Below, piece after piece: positions 5,901 to 5,981 of a DNA stretch of 5,981 nt; the first letter of the stretch is position 1, and each line of letters opens with the position of its first letter. The DNA lies in assembly GCA_020061285.1 (NCBI GenBank), contig JAGUYQ010000110.1, positions 1-5,981 on the forward strand, written 5' to 3'. The translations under genes and the position numbers were made by a program. The notes below the pieces were generated by a model. The model had not been told where the DNA came from. It ran no database searches and saw nothing but the letters and a program-made list of their open reading frames with translations. The DNA is from Betaproteobacteria bacterium (GTDB taxonomy: Bacteria > Pseudomonadota > Gammaproteobacteria > Burkholderiales > UBA9220).

Positions 5901-5981
5901 TGGCGGAGGGAGAGGGATTCGAACCCCCGGACGCTTGCGCGTCTGCGGTTTTCAAGACCGCCGCCTTCGGCCGCTCGGCCA
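5901..5981 (-). tRNA. tRNA-Ser(UGA), 5' end cut by the window edge
   Basis: On the minus strand the sequence from position 8 of the tRNA to the encoded CCA (5903-5901) is present. Seen are a D arm with GCCGAGC and AAGGC, an anticodon stem GCGGT/ACCGC around the loop CTTGAAA (anticodon TGA at 5954-5952), and a long variable arm GACGC-GCAA-GCGTC. The T arm GGGGG-TTCGAAT-CCCTC and the acceptor 3' strand TCCCTCC with discriminator G complete it. The long variable arm and UGA anticodon identify serine, reading UCN codons. Only the seven-base 5' acceptor strand lies outside. It looks intact and functional. Confidence 0.95.

Noticed and set aside
5901..5981. tRNA-Ser 3' end as an attachment site for an integrated element
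   Set aside because: No second copy of the tRNA 3' end and no integrase or phage gene is visible in the window.

Overview
The window reads as ordinary bacterial chromosome with high GC and a strong preference for G or C at third codon positions. One possibility is a Desulfovibrio/Desulfomicrobium-like deltaproteobacterium, but nothing here fixes the taxon, so that is a guess. Almost all genes lie on the minus strand, so transcription runs from high to low coordinates.

Layout, in the direction of minus-strand transcription. (1) A class II tRNA-Ser(UGA) is cut by the right edge; only the 5' acceptor strand is missing. (2) About 365 bases follow (5536-5900) with no confident gene. They hold several small repeat structures: three CGGAYCA heptamers exactly 10 bp apart, overlapping inverted repeats, a bulged hairpin, and a period-3 GC signal that could mark a small or decayed gene on either strand. 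(3) A 61-aa single-span membrane protein. (4) About 130 bases with a possible micro-ORF and, next to the following gene, a TATAAT-like element plus a perfect tandem 8-bp repeat. (5) A 1070-aa SWIM-type SNF2 family helicase/translocase. (6) A small stand-alone GIY-YIG nuclease-fold protein of the YhbQ type, 16 nt further on. (7) A 509-aa DHA2-type (EmrB/QacA-like) MFS exporter that starts inside the GIY-YIG gene. At the left edge, 13 codons and a stop of a plus-strand gene converge on the exporter.

The SNF2, GIY-YIG and MFS genes are packed tightly enough (16-nt gap, then a 23-nt overlap) to be one transcript. A DNA translocase beside a small nuclease-fold protein could suggest DNA repair or processing, but the third gene is a drug-exporter-type transporter, so a shared function is not shown. 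I see no recognisable defence island, mobile element, CRISPR array or integrase. The most unusual parts are the start region of the SNF2 gene and the repeat-rich spacer between the tRNA and the small membrane protein.
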